This document shows, one piece after another, positions 10,695 through 22,468 of a stretch of 64,000 nt of DNA (position 1 is the stretch's first letter; each line of letters opens with the position of its first letter). The position numbers were made by a program, and so were the translations under genes. The DNA is taken from assembly GCA_014529385.2 (NCBI GenBank), contig CM043967.1, positions 134,861,182-134,925,181 of the forward strand, written 5' to 3'. Under the pieces are notes generated by a model. That model did not search any database. It had not been told where the DNA came from and saw only the letters and a program-made list of their open reading frames with translations. Source of the stretch: Adiantum capillus-veneris. Taxonomy: Eukaryota > Streptophyta > Polypodiopsida > Polypodiales > Pteridaceae.

Positions 10695-12705
10695 TCATTG
10701 GTGTCTAAGACGTTGTTGTCTTTCTGGAGCGTCAACTCTTGCTTGGATCTTTTTAAGCTCTACCTGTTCTTTGGCTGCTTTCCTTTGATGGATGGCTTGT
10801 AACTCTTCTTGGCTTAAAGGATCATAGTACATTTTGAATTTACTCCCATTGAGGAATCCAATGGTTTCAACTCTATCTAGAGTCTCCACACGAATGGTAC
10901 CTTGCGGGGTAATTTTCCCCACTTGATATGGTCCTTTCCATGTATATTTCAACTTTTTCTTTTTGTTACGCACTCAATACATAAGGACTTTATCACCAAC
11001 ATTGATATCTGTGTTCTTTAGATGATGGTCAAACTATTTATTCCGTTTATCTTTCTCCACAAGTGCTTTTCACACAGCCAATTGTCTTTCTTCGTCTAAC
11101 CTCTCAAGGATGTATAAGCGCTCAACTAAAGGGTTACCATCCCGACCTTCTTGTGAAGCTACCCGCAAACTACGAATTACAAACTCCCATGGCATAACTG
11201 CTTCTTGGACATATACCATTTTGAATGGTGTACAATTAATAGCCACTTTGTAAGAAGTACGATAAGCCCATAGAGCTGATGTAAGCTTTAACTCCCAATT
11301 TGTACAATGAGCCTCAACTGTCTTTGTCAAAATGGAGATAAGAGTTTTGTTGGTACTCTGAGCTTGGCAATTTGCTTGTGGATAATAAGGTGTAGACTTG
11401 TGGTGGGATATCATAAAGTCTGATGTGAGTTCTTTTATTACTTCATTTATAAAATGGATTCCATTGTCACTCACAAGTTCAAAGGGGCATCCAAAACGTG
11501 TGATAATGTTCTCAAAGAGAAACTTAGCTATTGTCTTTGCATTAGCTTTTCGTGCTGCTTTTGCTTCAACCCATTTGGTCACATAGTCGATAGTTACAAT
11601 AATATATCACGACTGAGTGTTATGTGCAGCCGAACTAAACGGACCTACAAAGTCTAAGCTGCAAATTTTCAAATGGTTGGGCAACTTTGATGAGATGTAG
11701 AAGCATCTTATCCCTCCTTTGTGGCTTCTTAAAGCGTTGGCATTCATCACATCCCTTCGCAAAAAATGATGCATCCTTGAATAAGCTAGGCCACCAATAG
11801 CCTAATTGCAACACCTTTCTAGTTGTTAGTTCCCCTGAGAAATGTCCTCCGGCTATACCCATGTGGGCTTCTTGTAGTATGTAGAAATACTCATCCTCAC
11901 GGGCACAACGTCTAAGAATATTCGTCCTTTCCTAGCCTGTAGAGAGTTCCTGCAATGAGAGAATAAGGTTCGCATTCTTTTAACAGTTTTTGAGCTATGT
12001 CCTTACGAAGCTCTTTGGGTGGAAAACCATTAACTAAAAAGTTCACAATCTTCTCACTCCATTCAGGCATGGTCTGGACTAGAAATAAGGAAGTATGGGG
12101 CAATTCATCATCGACTCCAGTAGGGGCTTCACCATTGGGTATGCGAGGCAAATGATCCACCATGATATGTCTTTTACCAGGTCTCACCACAACCGTAAAA
12201 TAAAACTCAAGGAGAATTAACAACCATCGTGTAATTCTTCCCGTGGAACAAGGTTTATTTACTAGATACAACAAGGCTTGATGATCCACATAGAAAACAA
12301 ACTTGCTGGCAAGAAGGTAGTAGCAAAATTTCTTCACTGTGTAAATCATAGCTAAATCTTCCTGCTCTGTAGTGGTGTAGTTTCTCTCGGCGTCATTCAA
12401 TTGACGACTTGCGAAGCTAATGGGGTAGTCCAATTTATGTTCTCATGCTGAGCTAGAACACACCCAGTAGCAAAGTTTAATGCTTCAATATGCACATGGA
12501 AAATTATATTCCAATCGGGCACTTGTAGAATGGGAGTGCTTGTCAAGGTCTTTTTCAATGACTCATAAGCATGGACACACTCCACGGTCCAGTGGAACTC
12601 AATAAGAAGCTTGTACAAAGGACGAGCTATCTCCGCAAACTTTAAAATAAACCATCGGTAATAACCAACATGGCCCATGAACCTTTGAACTCGTTTATAG
12701 TTTGT
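10695..12705 (-). pseudogene. Ty3/gypsy A pol remnant: RT end, RNase H, integrase
   Basis: From 12678: VGYYRWFILKFAEIARPLYK (end of RT). From 12433: SFASRQLNDAERNYTTTEQE and FVFYVDHQALLYLVNK (RNase H), then the linker MVDHLPRIPNGEAPTGVDDE. From 11862: GGHFSGELTTRKVLQLGYWW plus CDECQRFKK, the HHCC zinc finger. From 11582: MTKWVEAKAAR, SDNGIHFINE and YYPQANCQAQSTNKTL, the integrase core; the catalytic Glu usually read in GQVESTNK is Gln here (QAQSTNK). From 10973: KLKYTWKGPYQVGKITPQG, the C-terminal domain. Broken into at least four frames and catalytically impaired. Confidence 0.8.
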
Positions 12706-12869
12706 AGATGGTGGTGACGGGAGTAAAGCGAACCCCGAGCCCCGAAGGCCTCTAAAACGCCAGGGACCGAATGGCGCACCTCGAGCCTGCCACGGTAAAG
12801 CAAACAGGGGGCACCACCTAGCTTTGAGCGGCTAGGACACAAACCACGATGATATGAACACCGCAACTT

Positions 12870-12900
<31 letters not shown>

Positions 12901-13450
12901 GAGATTTGCAAATGATGAAAACCCTCGGGGGTGTGAGGGAGAATTATTTCTGCAGTATTTACAAATGGCACGCCGTGGTGGTAGAGAGGTAGGGAGAGGA
13001 GGTGGTGCAACCTACTTGGTGCGTTCTCTAAGACGACTCAATGATTGTGAAACTTGCTACCAAGAGCATGTATTCGTGTGTGCATCGACCATTGGAGTCG
13101 AGAGATGGACGTGGTTCCCTTCGTATGGTGCAACTCCCAAGGCAAACCCAACACACAAGCCCCCTCCCCGTGATGGTGATAGTGTCAATTCTTCCCACTA
13201 CACTCTACCAAATGCTGCCTCCTCATGAACTGCCCCCCGCCCCCCCCGATAGTGACCTCTCAGTGCCAATTTATAGGTGTTGGCTACTTGGATTATGGTA
13301 ATCCTAGTGTGATTAGGGTAAGCTTAATCGGGGAGACAAAACAAGTGGTGGGCCCAGTGTGGTTGACCCTTGCTTTGTTTTGGGAGGTTATTAAAAGATG
13401 AGAATCTCTAGGTGGGCCTTTGTGACCATCACCTAGAGAGAGGAAATTTA
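12706..13450 (-). repeat. LTR-like block, probably 3' LTR of gypsy B
   Basis: Starts where gypsy A homology stops. It contains GGGGGCACCACCTAG near 12808, the same motif found in the LTRs at 25024, 29965, 60270 and 62816, an AC run at 12870-12893, and on the minus strand a TATA-like CCTATAAATTGG near 13268-13279. Order and orientation fit an LTR on the 3' side of the minus-strand gypsy B pol gene at 15243-18416. No partner LTR is in the window, so limits and ownership are inferred. Confidence 0.45.
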
Positions 13451-15242
<1,792 letters not shown>

Positions 15243-18200
15243 TTATGGATCAAACCTAAGAAAATACCTTTTCAGTCTCCATCCATTGACCCTAGTCTTG
15301 TGAATTCTTCCATCAGCTTCCATCAGCTTATAGCTGCCGTTGTCATAGCGTTTCTTGATGATGAATGGCCCTTCCCATCTGGGTTGAAATTTATTTTCCT
15401 TCCTGGTGTCAAATCTGTTGTCGTATCTCAACATTAACATACCCTTTTCCAGTCCCTTTTCTTTAAGCCCTTGATTGAAAGTGAGTCGGCGTCGTTCTGC
15501 CTGCGCTGCATAGTGATTGATTGCTTCTTCCCTATCTAGTTGGAGTCTTTCCAGATTCAAGATGTGGTTTCGGAGATCTACAATCGGATGATGTATATGG
15601 CTAGCCAAAACTTGTAAGCTGGCTATCTGTACCTCAATGGGTAGAATTGCCTCCTTCCCATAAACTAGATGGAAAGGGGTGAAACCTAGTGATGTTCGGA
15701 ACATTGTTATGTAGGCCCAAAGAGCTGCCATGAGATGTTTATCCCAGTCCCCTGTGTGATTGTTCACCTGCTTTGTGATGATTTTGTAGATCATTCCGTT
15801 TACCTTCTCTACCAGACCATTGCACTGTGGATAGTATGGTGTGGAATGTCGGCGTGATGCCTAACTTCTTCATCAGTTCTCCCACCAAATCACCTCTGAA
15901 TCCTAGTCCTCTATCTGATATTATCTCAAGAGGAGTGCCAAAACAGCAACAGATATGCTCAAAAACGAACTTTGCCACCTCTTGGGCTGTAATGCGGGTG
16001 GTGGCCGTTTCTTCTGCCCATCGAGTCATGTAGTCTACACCCACTATGATGTATAGCTTACCTGATTGGGCCCTTGGTAAAGGACCGATTGCATCTATTC
16101 CCCATTTCTCAAAAGGACCAAATGAGATGATAGGAGTTTGTGGCTCGTAGGTTAACGTGCGATCATTGGCCACTTGACAAGCCTTGCATGTTTTACACCA
16201 ATGGTGTACATCCCTGTTCAAACTAGGCCAAAAGTATCCTGCTTGTAGAATCTTCCTACTGGTGATGTCTAGAGCAAAATGACCGCCGCAGACACCATCA
16301 TGGAAACTTGAAATTACCTCTGTGATCTCACTGGAGGTTGGCACCCGCCTGAGAATTTGATCCTTGCCCTTACAATACAAGTGGTCATTTACAAGGCGGT
16401 ACCTAGTAGCCTTCCTTACCAGCCACTGTTATTGGCCTTTGGTGTACCCTTCCGGACATTCTCCTATATCTAAGAGGCTGACGATATCAGGCATAGCATC
16501 ACTACCTTGAAAGAGGGGTAGCTTCAATTTGATTGCTCCTACGGGAACATCTTGTATTCGTTCTTTGGCTAGAGCATCTGCCTCCTGATTTTCTGCTCTG
16601 GGGACACGAAATAGTTTCACTGCTTCAAACTTTTTTAGAAGGTCCTTAACTTGGCATAGTTGACCAAGTAAAACCTGATTCTTACAATCCCAGGTGCCAT
16701 TTATCTTCCTTATCAAAAACAAAGCATCGCCAAACACATTTAGGCGCTGAATTCCTTGTGAAATACATTGTTCCAACCCAAGTATTAGGGCTGCATATTC
16801 TGCTTCATTGTTGGAGTGGAAGTGTAATAATTACCCAATGGAGAATACTCTTTCTTGTCGTTCATTGAAAATGACTATGCCTGCTGTGCAGACTGATCCA
16901 TTGTTCTTTTTTATGCTCCGTCAAAGAAAAGAGAGTGAGCTCTTTCTAGCCTAGGAATCTCTATCATTGGTGTTTCTTCCTTTGCTTCCGTGTTGACCTT
17001 CAGCCTCTTCTCATAATGGCGATGAGTGAGAATTCCCGCTAAACTAGCCCTGGTGGAGTTTTCTACTTGCATGGTGTAGTCAAACTCTTGTAATCTAGTC
17101 AACCACTTTGAGATCCTAGATGAGACATCCATGTGTCGCATTACATATGGGAAAACCTCTTCCATTGTCAGGATTACAAAGGGTCTAGGCAGGAGATAGG
17201 AATGGAACTTGGTGGTAGCAAACATTAGTGCCAGAACCATGTGTTCTACTTCGGTAAATCCCTTTTCTGACGGGGTCATGATATGGCCAGAGAAGTAAAT
17301 AGGACGCATGAAAGAAGTTTTGGGGTCCTTTTGCATTAGCACGGCTCCTAGTGTATCGCTTCCCACACTAGGGTTCACATAAAATGCCTCGTCCCACTTA
17401 GGAGGTGAAATAGTGGGAAGCTTAGCTAGGATTTGCTTCACCTCAATAAACTGCTACTCATTCTCTTCACTCCATGAGAACACATCCCTCTGGGTGAGTT
17501 GTTTTAGGGGAAGGACCACTTGAGATAGCAAGTGAATGAACCTGCTTAAGTATCTTACCTTCTAAAGGAAAGAAACCAGCTGCTTAGCAATGGTGGGTGA
17601 CGACAAAGATACCAGGGCTTGAATTTTGCTAGGGTCAACCTCGATCCCTTTTGCTGAAATTACATGACCAAGGAGAGTGACTTTGCTTTCACCAATGTGA
17701 CATTTATCCACGTTGAGCTGGCCACCCAAGGTTTGCAGCCTAGTTAAGCCATCATAGACTTTGCTTAAATGAAGGGCTCGTGAACTATAGATGCAAAAAA
17801 CATCTATGAAAACCCGTATTGATGTTCCAAAGTAGGGTTGGAAAACAAAAGTCACATAGCGCTTAAATGTGGCCGGGGCGTTAGTGAGGCCAAACGGCAT
17901 CACTCTGTAGGCAAAACATCTCCAAGGGGTGATGAAAGTTGTCTTCTTCTGATCTTCCTCCGCAATGCTAATCTGGAAGTATCCTGAGTAGCCATCGCAC
18001 ACTGTGTATCACTCGTGACCTGCCACTTCATTGAGTATTTCATCCTGGAATGGGAGGGGAAAGTGATCCCTCTTCGTGGCTGCATTGAGAGGTTTATAAT
18101 CCACACAGACTCTCCACTTACCATTTTTTTTTGGTGTGACTACTACTGGGGAGACCCATTTTGAGTCTTTGACGGGGTAGATGAAACCTGCTTGTAGAAA

Positions 18201-18416
18201 ACTTCTCACTTCTTTAAGCAGTGCCTCTTGTTGGATTACTCCAAGTTTTCTGAGCTTTGATACTACGAGTTTACTGCCTTCCTTGAGTTTTATGTGGTGT
18301 TGCACTACTATAATTCCTGTGATCTTATCATAGCCATCAATGAACAAAGTAGTGAAGTTACCTAACATGGAGACATACTCCTTCCTTTCTTCATTGGTTA
18401 ACTCATTTGAGAGCAT
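15243..18416 (-). pseudogene. Ty3/gypsy B pol remnant with two RNase H domains
   Basis: From 18416: GFIYPVKDSKWVSPVVVTPK and KWRVCVDYKPLNAATKRDHF (RT fingers). From 18002: MCDGYSGYFQISIAEED, FAYRVMPFGLTNAPATF and FIDVFCIYS (palm); FIDDF/YVDD is expected, so the second catalytic Asp is Val. From 17441: WDEAFYVNPSVGSDTLGAVL and the first RNase H. From 16911 and 16776: SLFFDGA, then NVFGDALFLIRKINGTW and ENQEADALAKE, a second RNase H-like domain as in Tat-type gypsy elements. From 16380: integrase zinc finger (CKTCKACQ), GIDAIGPLP and SDRGLGF; after a frameshift, YYPQCNGLVEKVNGMI supplies the catalytic Glu. From 15794: ALWAYITMFRTSLGFTPFHL and a C-terminal domain ending RFDP. Upstream sequence is lost at the PLE1 junction near 18427. 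Confidence 0.85.
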
Positions 18417-18427
18417 TTTTTGTAACT

Positions 18428-18570
18428 TTTCTTACAATCATTGTACCTAAATAATTCTGATACTGAGTTATTTTTGTACATATCAGTTCATTGTTCCTTG
18501 GCCAGCTGTCTTTTGAATGCAAAAATTCAATTATGTCTTATTACTTAAGATTTAAACAGCTACACACACA
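18428..18570 (+). repeat. Upstream terminal repeat of PLE1 (truncated, 143 bp)
   Basis: TTTCTTACAATCATTGTACC through AAACAGCTACACACACA matches 24513-24657 at nearly every position; differences include CATTG/CGTTG and CAGTTC/CAATTC. Only the distal end of the long repeat remains, as expected of a 5'-truncated reverse-transcribed copy. Confidence 0.8.
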
Positions 18571-18862
18571 TCCTATACATAAGGTCTCTCCTCTTCGGGG
18601 AAACCGGGATGCTGGCCTAGGAAATTATCAAAGGAATAGAGCTCTAAATTGGACCCACATTTGTTAAATCCTTCATTGGTAGACTGGTGTTAGGTGGCCC
18701 CTTTTAGACTCTCTTCTAGTTTCCTGCTCACGGCTACCATAGTCTCAGACTCTATCGGTTGAAGGGTTGCAGGACCAAAAAGACTTTACTTTTTAGACAC
18801 TTTTGCTAATTTTTATGTCACCTCTATTTCAGGACTGCTCACGTTATAAAATGACAGCTCGC

Positions 18863-19024
18863 ATGAGTACTAATCACAACCCCGAGAATCATGCAAAGAT
18901 TCTTGATCAGATTAAGCTCTACCTTAAAGACCATACACCAAAGGATGCCCTAGCTGCTAGAACTAGACCTTTCCTTGCTAGGAAAGCCAAATTATGTGTC
19001 ACATACGTTGGCAAGAAAAAATAA
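18863..19024 (+). CDS. Short conserved ORF (53 aa) of the Penelope-like element
   Basis: Reads MSTNHNPENHAKILDQIKLY onward, with a basic RTRPFLARKAKLCVTY tail; an upstream in-frame ATG at 18851 adds four residues (MTAR). PLE2 carries the counterpart at 45138-45296 with a similar sequence, also ending within a few codons of the same place (TGA there, TAA here). Just upstream, CTATTTCAG|GACTG is a good 3' splice site in both copies. It could be a small accessory protein, an upstream ORF, or an exon joined to ORF1. No family recognised. Confidence 0.45.
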   Translation: MSTNHNPENHAKILDQIKLYLKDHTPKDALAARTRPFLARKAKLCVTYVGKKK

Positions 19025-19026
19025 AC

Positions 19027-20394
19027 ATGACCTCACTATTTTTGCAGACTCTTGCTTTATCCCAAGGATTGGAACTTACCGCGGAGCCCCTCTCTATGGC
19101 CTCCTCTTTGGTCCTCAGATGTATTAGCAGTTTGGATGCTTCACAGCTTATTTATGATTCAGCTCTTATTTCGGACAAAAAACTTTTTGTCTTGCATATG
19201 TTATCATTTAATGACTGGGTAAAAATTCTGGCGTCATTGGACAAAGACCCCCTAGAAGGTCTTAATCTGCTTTCCCAATACATTTCCCAACTTCCTGTCC
19301 TTGCTTCACAATATCAGCAAGAGCTTGCACTGTTCTCCTCATCTGGAGCTGAGCTGTCAAATTTCCTTAGAAAACGTTGTGGACTTAACCCCTTGTTTGT
19401 CTGCACCCCAAATACCCCCTCCATCCCTCCAACTGGTGGCCTCTTCTATCGAGATAGTGCAGCTCTAGAAGCAGTAAAAGAGTTTCAAAATAATCTTTGC
19501 TCTCTCAATGATGTTAATCTCCTTGAAATGGTACCTAAAATCTCAAAAGTCTTTCATGTCTTACCAATAAGACAGATAGAAATTGAATCTCTCGGAGTTG
19601 ACCATCAATTGTGGGCTCTACCAAACAAAGCCTTCCTAGCACCTATTCTTAGTGAAACCTGGGTATAGTTGGCCAACCTCCCCGCCTCAACAGTGGAAGA
19701 CTGTAAACTCAAAATTCTTAAAGGTGGGCAATTCTTGGACAAGGGAGAACTGATTAAAGCCCCCTTTAACCTTCATCTTATCGACCACTCCAAATGCCCC
19801 TCTAATGCTGGATTGTACATACGTACTAAGGGTAGCATGGAATTTGCGAAAAGTAACCCAAATTTCTACACAGAGTCTATCTGGAATATCTTCCGCCCCT
19901 ATGTAAAATGTGCCTGCAGATTTCTTGACCCCAAAGCTACCTGTGAATCAAGCATCATGTGGTTTGACCATGCAATATGGTATATCCTCAACCATTTGGA
20001 TCTATTGTTCCCAGAAAAACCAGTAGACTTTCATCTATCCCTCATCTGCTCATGGCTAGGTGGATAGGCCAAGCAGATTTTGATGGCTCAAATTGCCTTT
20101 AACATCTTCCAAGGACTGATGCATGATATTCTAAAAGAACTCAAAGCTGATGAGCCCGGTCTATACCTCACCACTTATGCTAACTACAAAGGAGTCAAAT
20201 ACATCACTAATCTACTTAAACCTTGTATTGAAGATGATGATTCTCCTACTCTAAAAAGAGCTAACTCTTTAGATTCCCCCAACTCTTTCACCTCCTTTTT
20301 TACACCTAGATCCTCATCTAATCGAGGAAAGTCTCGTAGCTTTACTAGAGGGAGAGGCAGATTCCCTGCAATCAGAAACTTCCCTGAAATCTAA
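19027..20394 (+). pseudogene. ORF1 of PLE1: ~455 aa with RG-rich tail, two in-frame stops
   Basis: One reading frame runs from ATG 19027 to TAA 20394, interrupted by TAG at 19666 and TAG near 20066. The N-terminal half has SLVLRCISSLDASQLIYDSA and FNDWVKILASLDKDPLEGLN; the middle has KSNPNFYTESIWNIFRPYVK and MWFDHAIWYILNHLDLLFPE; the C-terminus is SRSFTRGRGRFPAIRN, basic and RG-rich as in RNA-binding gag/ORF1 proteins. No domain family was recognised. Most of it (about 19167-20560) is absent from PLE2. Role inferred: nucleic-acid-binding partner of the RT. Confidence 0.5.
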
Positions 20395-20406
20395 CTCCTG
20401 AATATA

Positions 20407-22367
20407 TTGCAGGTCTCTACAAACCCATGTGGAAGAAAAGTTCTCAGCAAAGATGATTCGAATTATGGTGTTATCTTCATACACTGTCTGTTTCACAGCA
20501 TACTTCTCGATTGGATCTTACCAAAAAGTCTTTTTTGTGAGTGTTTTGACTTATTTTTTGGGAATCATAAACTGCTTGACAATATTCTCTTTGGATGGAA
20601 ATATCATCATTCTATAAAAGGATTAGTCTTAAACAATGACTTTCTTAGACAAGAAACAATCCCTTACTGTACATGCATTCAATTTACCTCATTCTGCAGG
20701 AATTTTGAAGGATTTGGGAACCATGTCTGTACTCAGGACCTCAACATTATCAATAATGTCACAATACGTAAGCTACTAGCCAAAGGACTCAATCACATAC
20801 ACAACTATCCAAAAAAACCTTACCTTTCCCTATCAGCTTTACATAGATGCCTCACTGACCTTGTTAGCGCTCTCCAACTGGAGATGACAGTCCTACCGGA
20901 CTTAAAGGAATTAGTAAAGGAATGCTTCCTTCACAAAATTTCTCTACTTCCTAGAAAGTGGCTTTCTTCTTATAGTTCTTGGCTTACATCTCAGCTAGCT
21001 TTTGACTTTCAGCTAAAGATAAATGGTTAGTAGTCGGGCTTGATAAAATCTCTAACTATCCTACTATTATGTGCAAACACCTTGCCTGGAAAGCAGCTCG
21101 GGATCGAGTATCAGGAAAATAATTTTGTCATACCAACAAAACACCGCAAGATATCTCTAACAAGATCTCTAAACATTTAGGACAGCTTGGCTATGCCATC
21201 AGTAACACCAAATTACCAGTACTATTTCCTACATATAAATTCCACAAACATAAATTCAGATGGATATCTGATGCCTCTAACTGTATCTTCACAGATATCA
21301 CCAAAGATATTACTCCTTGCCTTGATATTGTTCTTACAGAATTAGAAATCATATGTGCAGAGAAACAGAAAATCTGCAAGAATTTTCTAAATATCCAATG
21401 CAATCCCTTCTGGCTTACAAAAGATGCTACAGAAGTCACACTCAACCTTCCTCAATATATTTTCCACATCTTTACAGCCGATATTACACAATGCTATGAA
21501 AACATCCCACTTAGTGGGGATCTTGGCCTTAAGACAGTACTAGCCAAGGTCATTAACTTAGCATTTACCAATGCTAAAAAAAGAAAACATCTTTTCATCT
21601 CTCTAGCCAAGAAACCTAGATGGATTCAAACATCTCACTCCATAAACCCTTTACACTTCAATGAAGCAAAACTTTGCTCCTACATTTTTTGGTTGTTGAA
21701 CAATTGTACTATTATAGCAGGTGGTTGCTGCTTTAATCAGTGTCTTGGAATCCCTATGGGCTTCTCTTGCTCACCACTTATGTGTAACATTTACCTAGAC
21801 TTTTTTGAGTACAAATGGTGTCTTAAGAACATGGAAACTAACCATAAAAAACTTCCACTATTCAAACACACTTTTAGATATATGGATTGCCTGCTTAGTA
21901 TCAACAACAGATTGTTCTCTTTAGAGATTGATCAAATATACCCCTGTTGCCTAAGAATAGAGCCTACTTCCACCCCTGATAATTTGACTCTTGGGAGCTT
22001 CTGCAAATCAGCCCAATGTCTTAACCTTTCAATATCCCTTCACTCCCCATCTTCAGGTGGATATGACCTTAGATTTATCTGGAGAAAGGATCTTCTTAAA
22101 TTTCCTCACATAGAATTCATCAAAAGAAATAGAAATAGGCCTTACAAAGCCTCTATATGCTCCTATATTGGCCTTCTTTACTTGATCTGCTACTCTTCAT
22201 CTACACCATCCATGGCCTGGGAAGAAATTTCTGTACTAATTAAAAAATACTGCCTTAATGGATTTAATCGCAATCAGATCCGTAACACCATCACTCAAGC
22301 TCTCATTAGGCACAATTGGCTTGGACTGTTATTCCAAAGAGAGAGTCTTATCTCTCTCATAAGGTAG
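20407..22367 (+). pseudogene. Penelope-like reverse transcriptase, PLE1 copy (broken)
   Basis: N-terminal part to 21030: KLLDNILFGWKYHHSIKGL, QDLNIINNVTIRKLLAKGLN. After a frameshift near 21025 and a TAA at 21120-21122, one open frame runs to 22367: PVLFPTYKFHKHKFRWISDA (fingers), IFTADITQCYENIP (motif A), CLGIPMGFSCSPLMCNIYL (motif B), FRYMDCLLS (motif C). PLE2 reads RYMDDILS, so the second catalytic Asp is Cys here. The 1245 nt frame after the TAA has no in-frame ATG before motif B. RTs of this type copy element RNA at a nicked target. C-terminal GIY-YIG is absent. The stop TAG lies inside the 22364-22407 hairpin. Confidence 0.65.
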
Positions 22368-22407
22368 TAGGCCCATACACAATGGGCCTACTACCGACCC
22401 ATTGTGT
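22364..22407 (+). promoter_or_regulatory. Two-state RNA hairpin overlapping the RT stop codon (PLE1)
   Basis: Stem 1 pairs GTAGTAGGCCCAT (22364-22376) with ATGGGCCTACTAC (22382-22394), 13 bp around a 5-base loop. Stem 2 pairs ACACAATGGG (22377-22386) with CCCATTGTGT (22398-22407), 10 bp. They share bases 22382-22386 and cannot fully form together. The RT stop TAG (22365-22367) is in stem 1. Both stems are kept in PLE2. Confidence 0.75.
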
Positions 22408-22428
22408 GTGGTGCCTGGGTTAGGGCGG

Positions 22429-22468
<40 letters not shown>

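Larger units (their letters stand above)
9439..12705 (-). mobile_element. Ty3/gypsy retrotransposon A, decayed internal fragment
   Basis: On the minus strand, from 12705 down: end of RT, RNase H, integrase zinc finger, integrase core, C-terminal domain, then an extra protease-like frame. The RT is cut at about 12705 in the stretch TNYKRVQRFMGHVGYYR, next to an LTR-like block assigned to gypsy B. The left end meets the CACTA terminus at 9438. No LTR of this element was recognised in the window. Confidence 0.75.

Noticed and set aside
12854-13301. Plus-strand ORFs in the 12.8-13.3 kb LTR-like block
   Set aside because: Short overlapping frames in non-coding LTR-type sequence; no domain recognised.
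20407-22367. GIY-YIG endonuclease domain on the Penelope-like RT
   Set aside because: The frame ends soon after the RT thumb-like region and no GIY/YIG pair with the expected spacing was seen N- or C-terminally.
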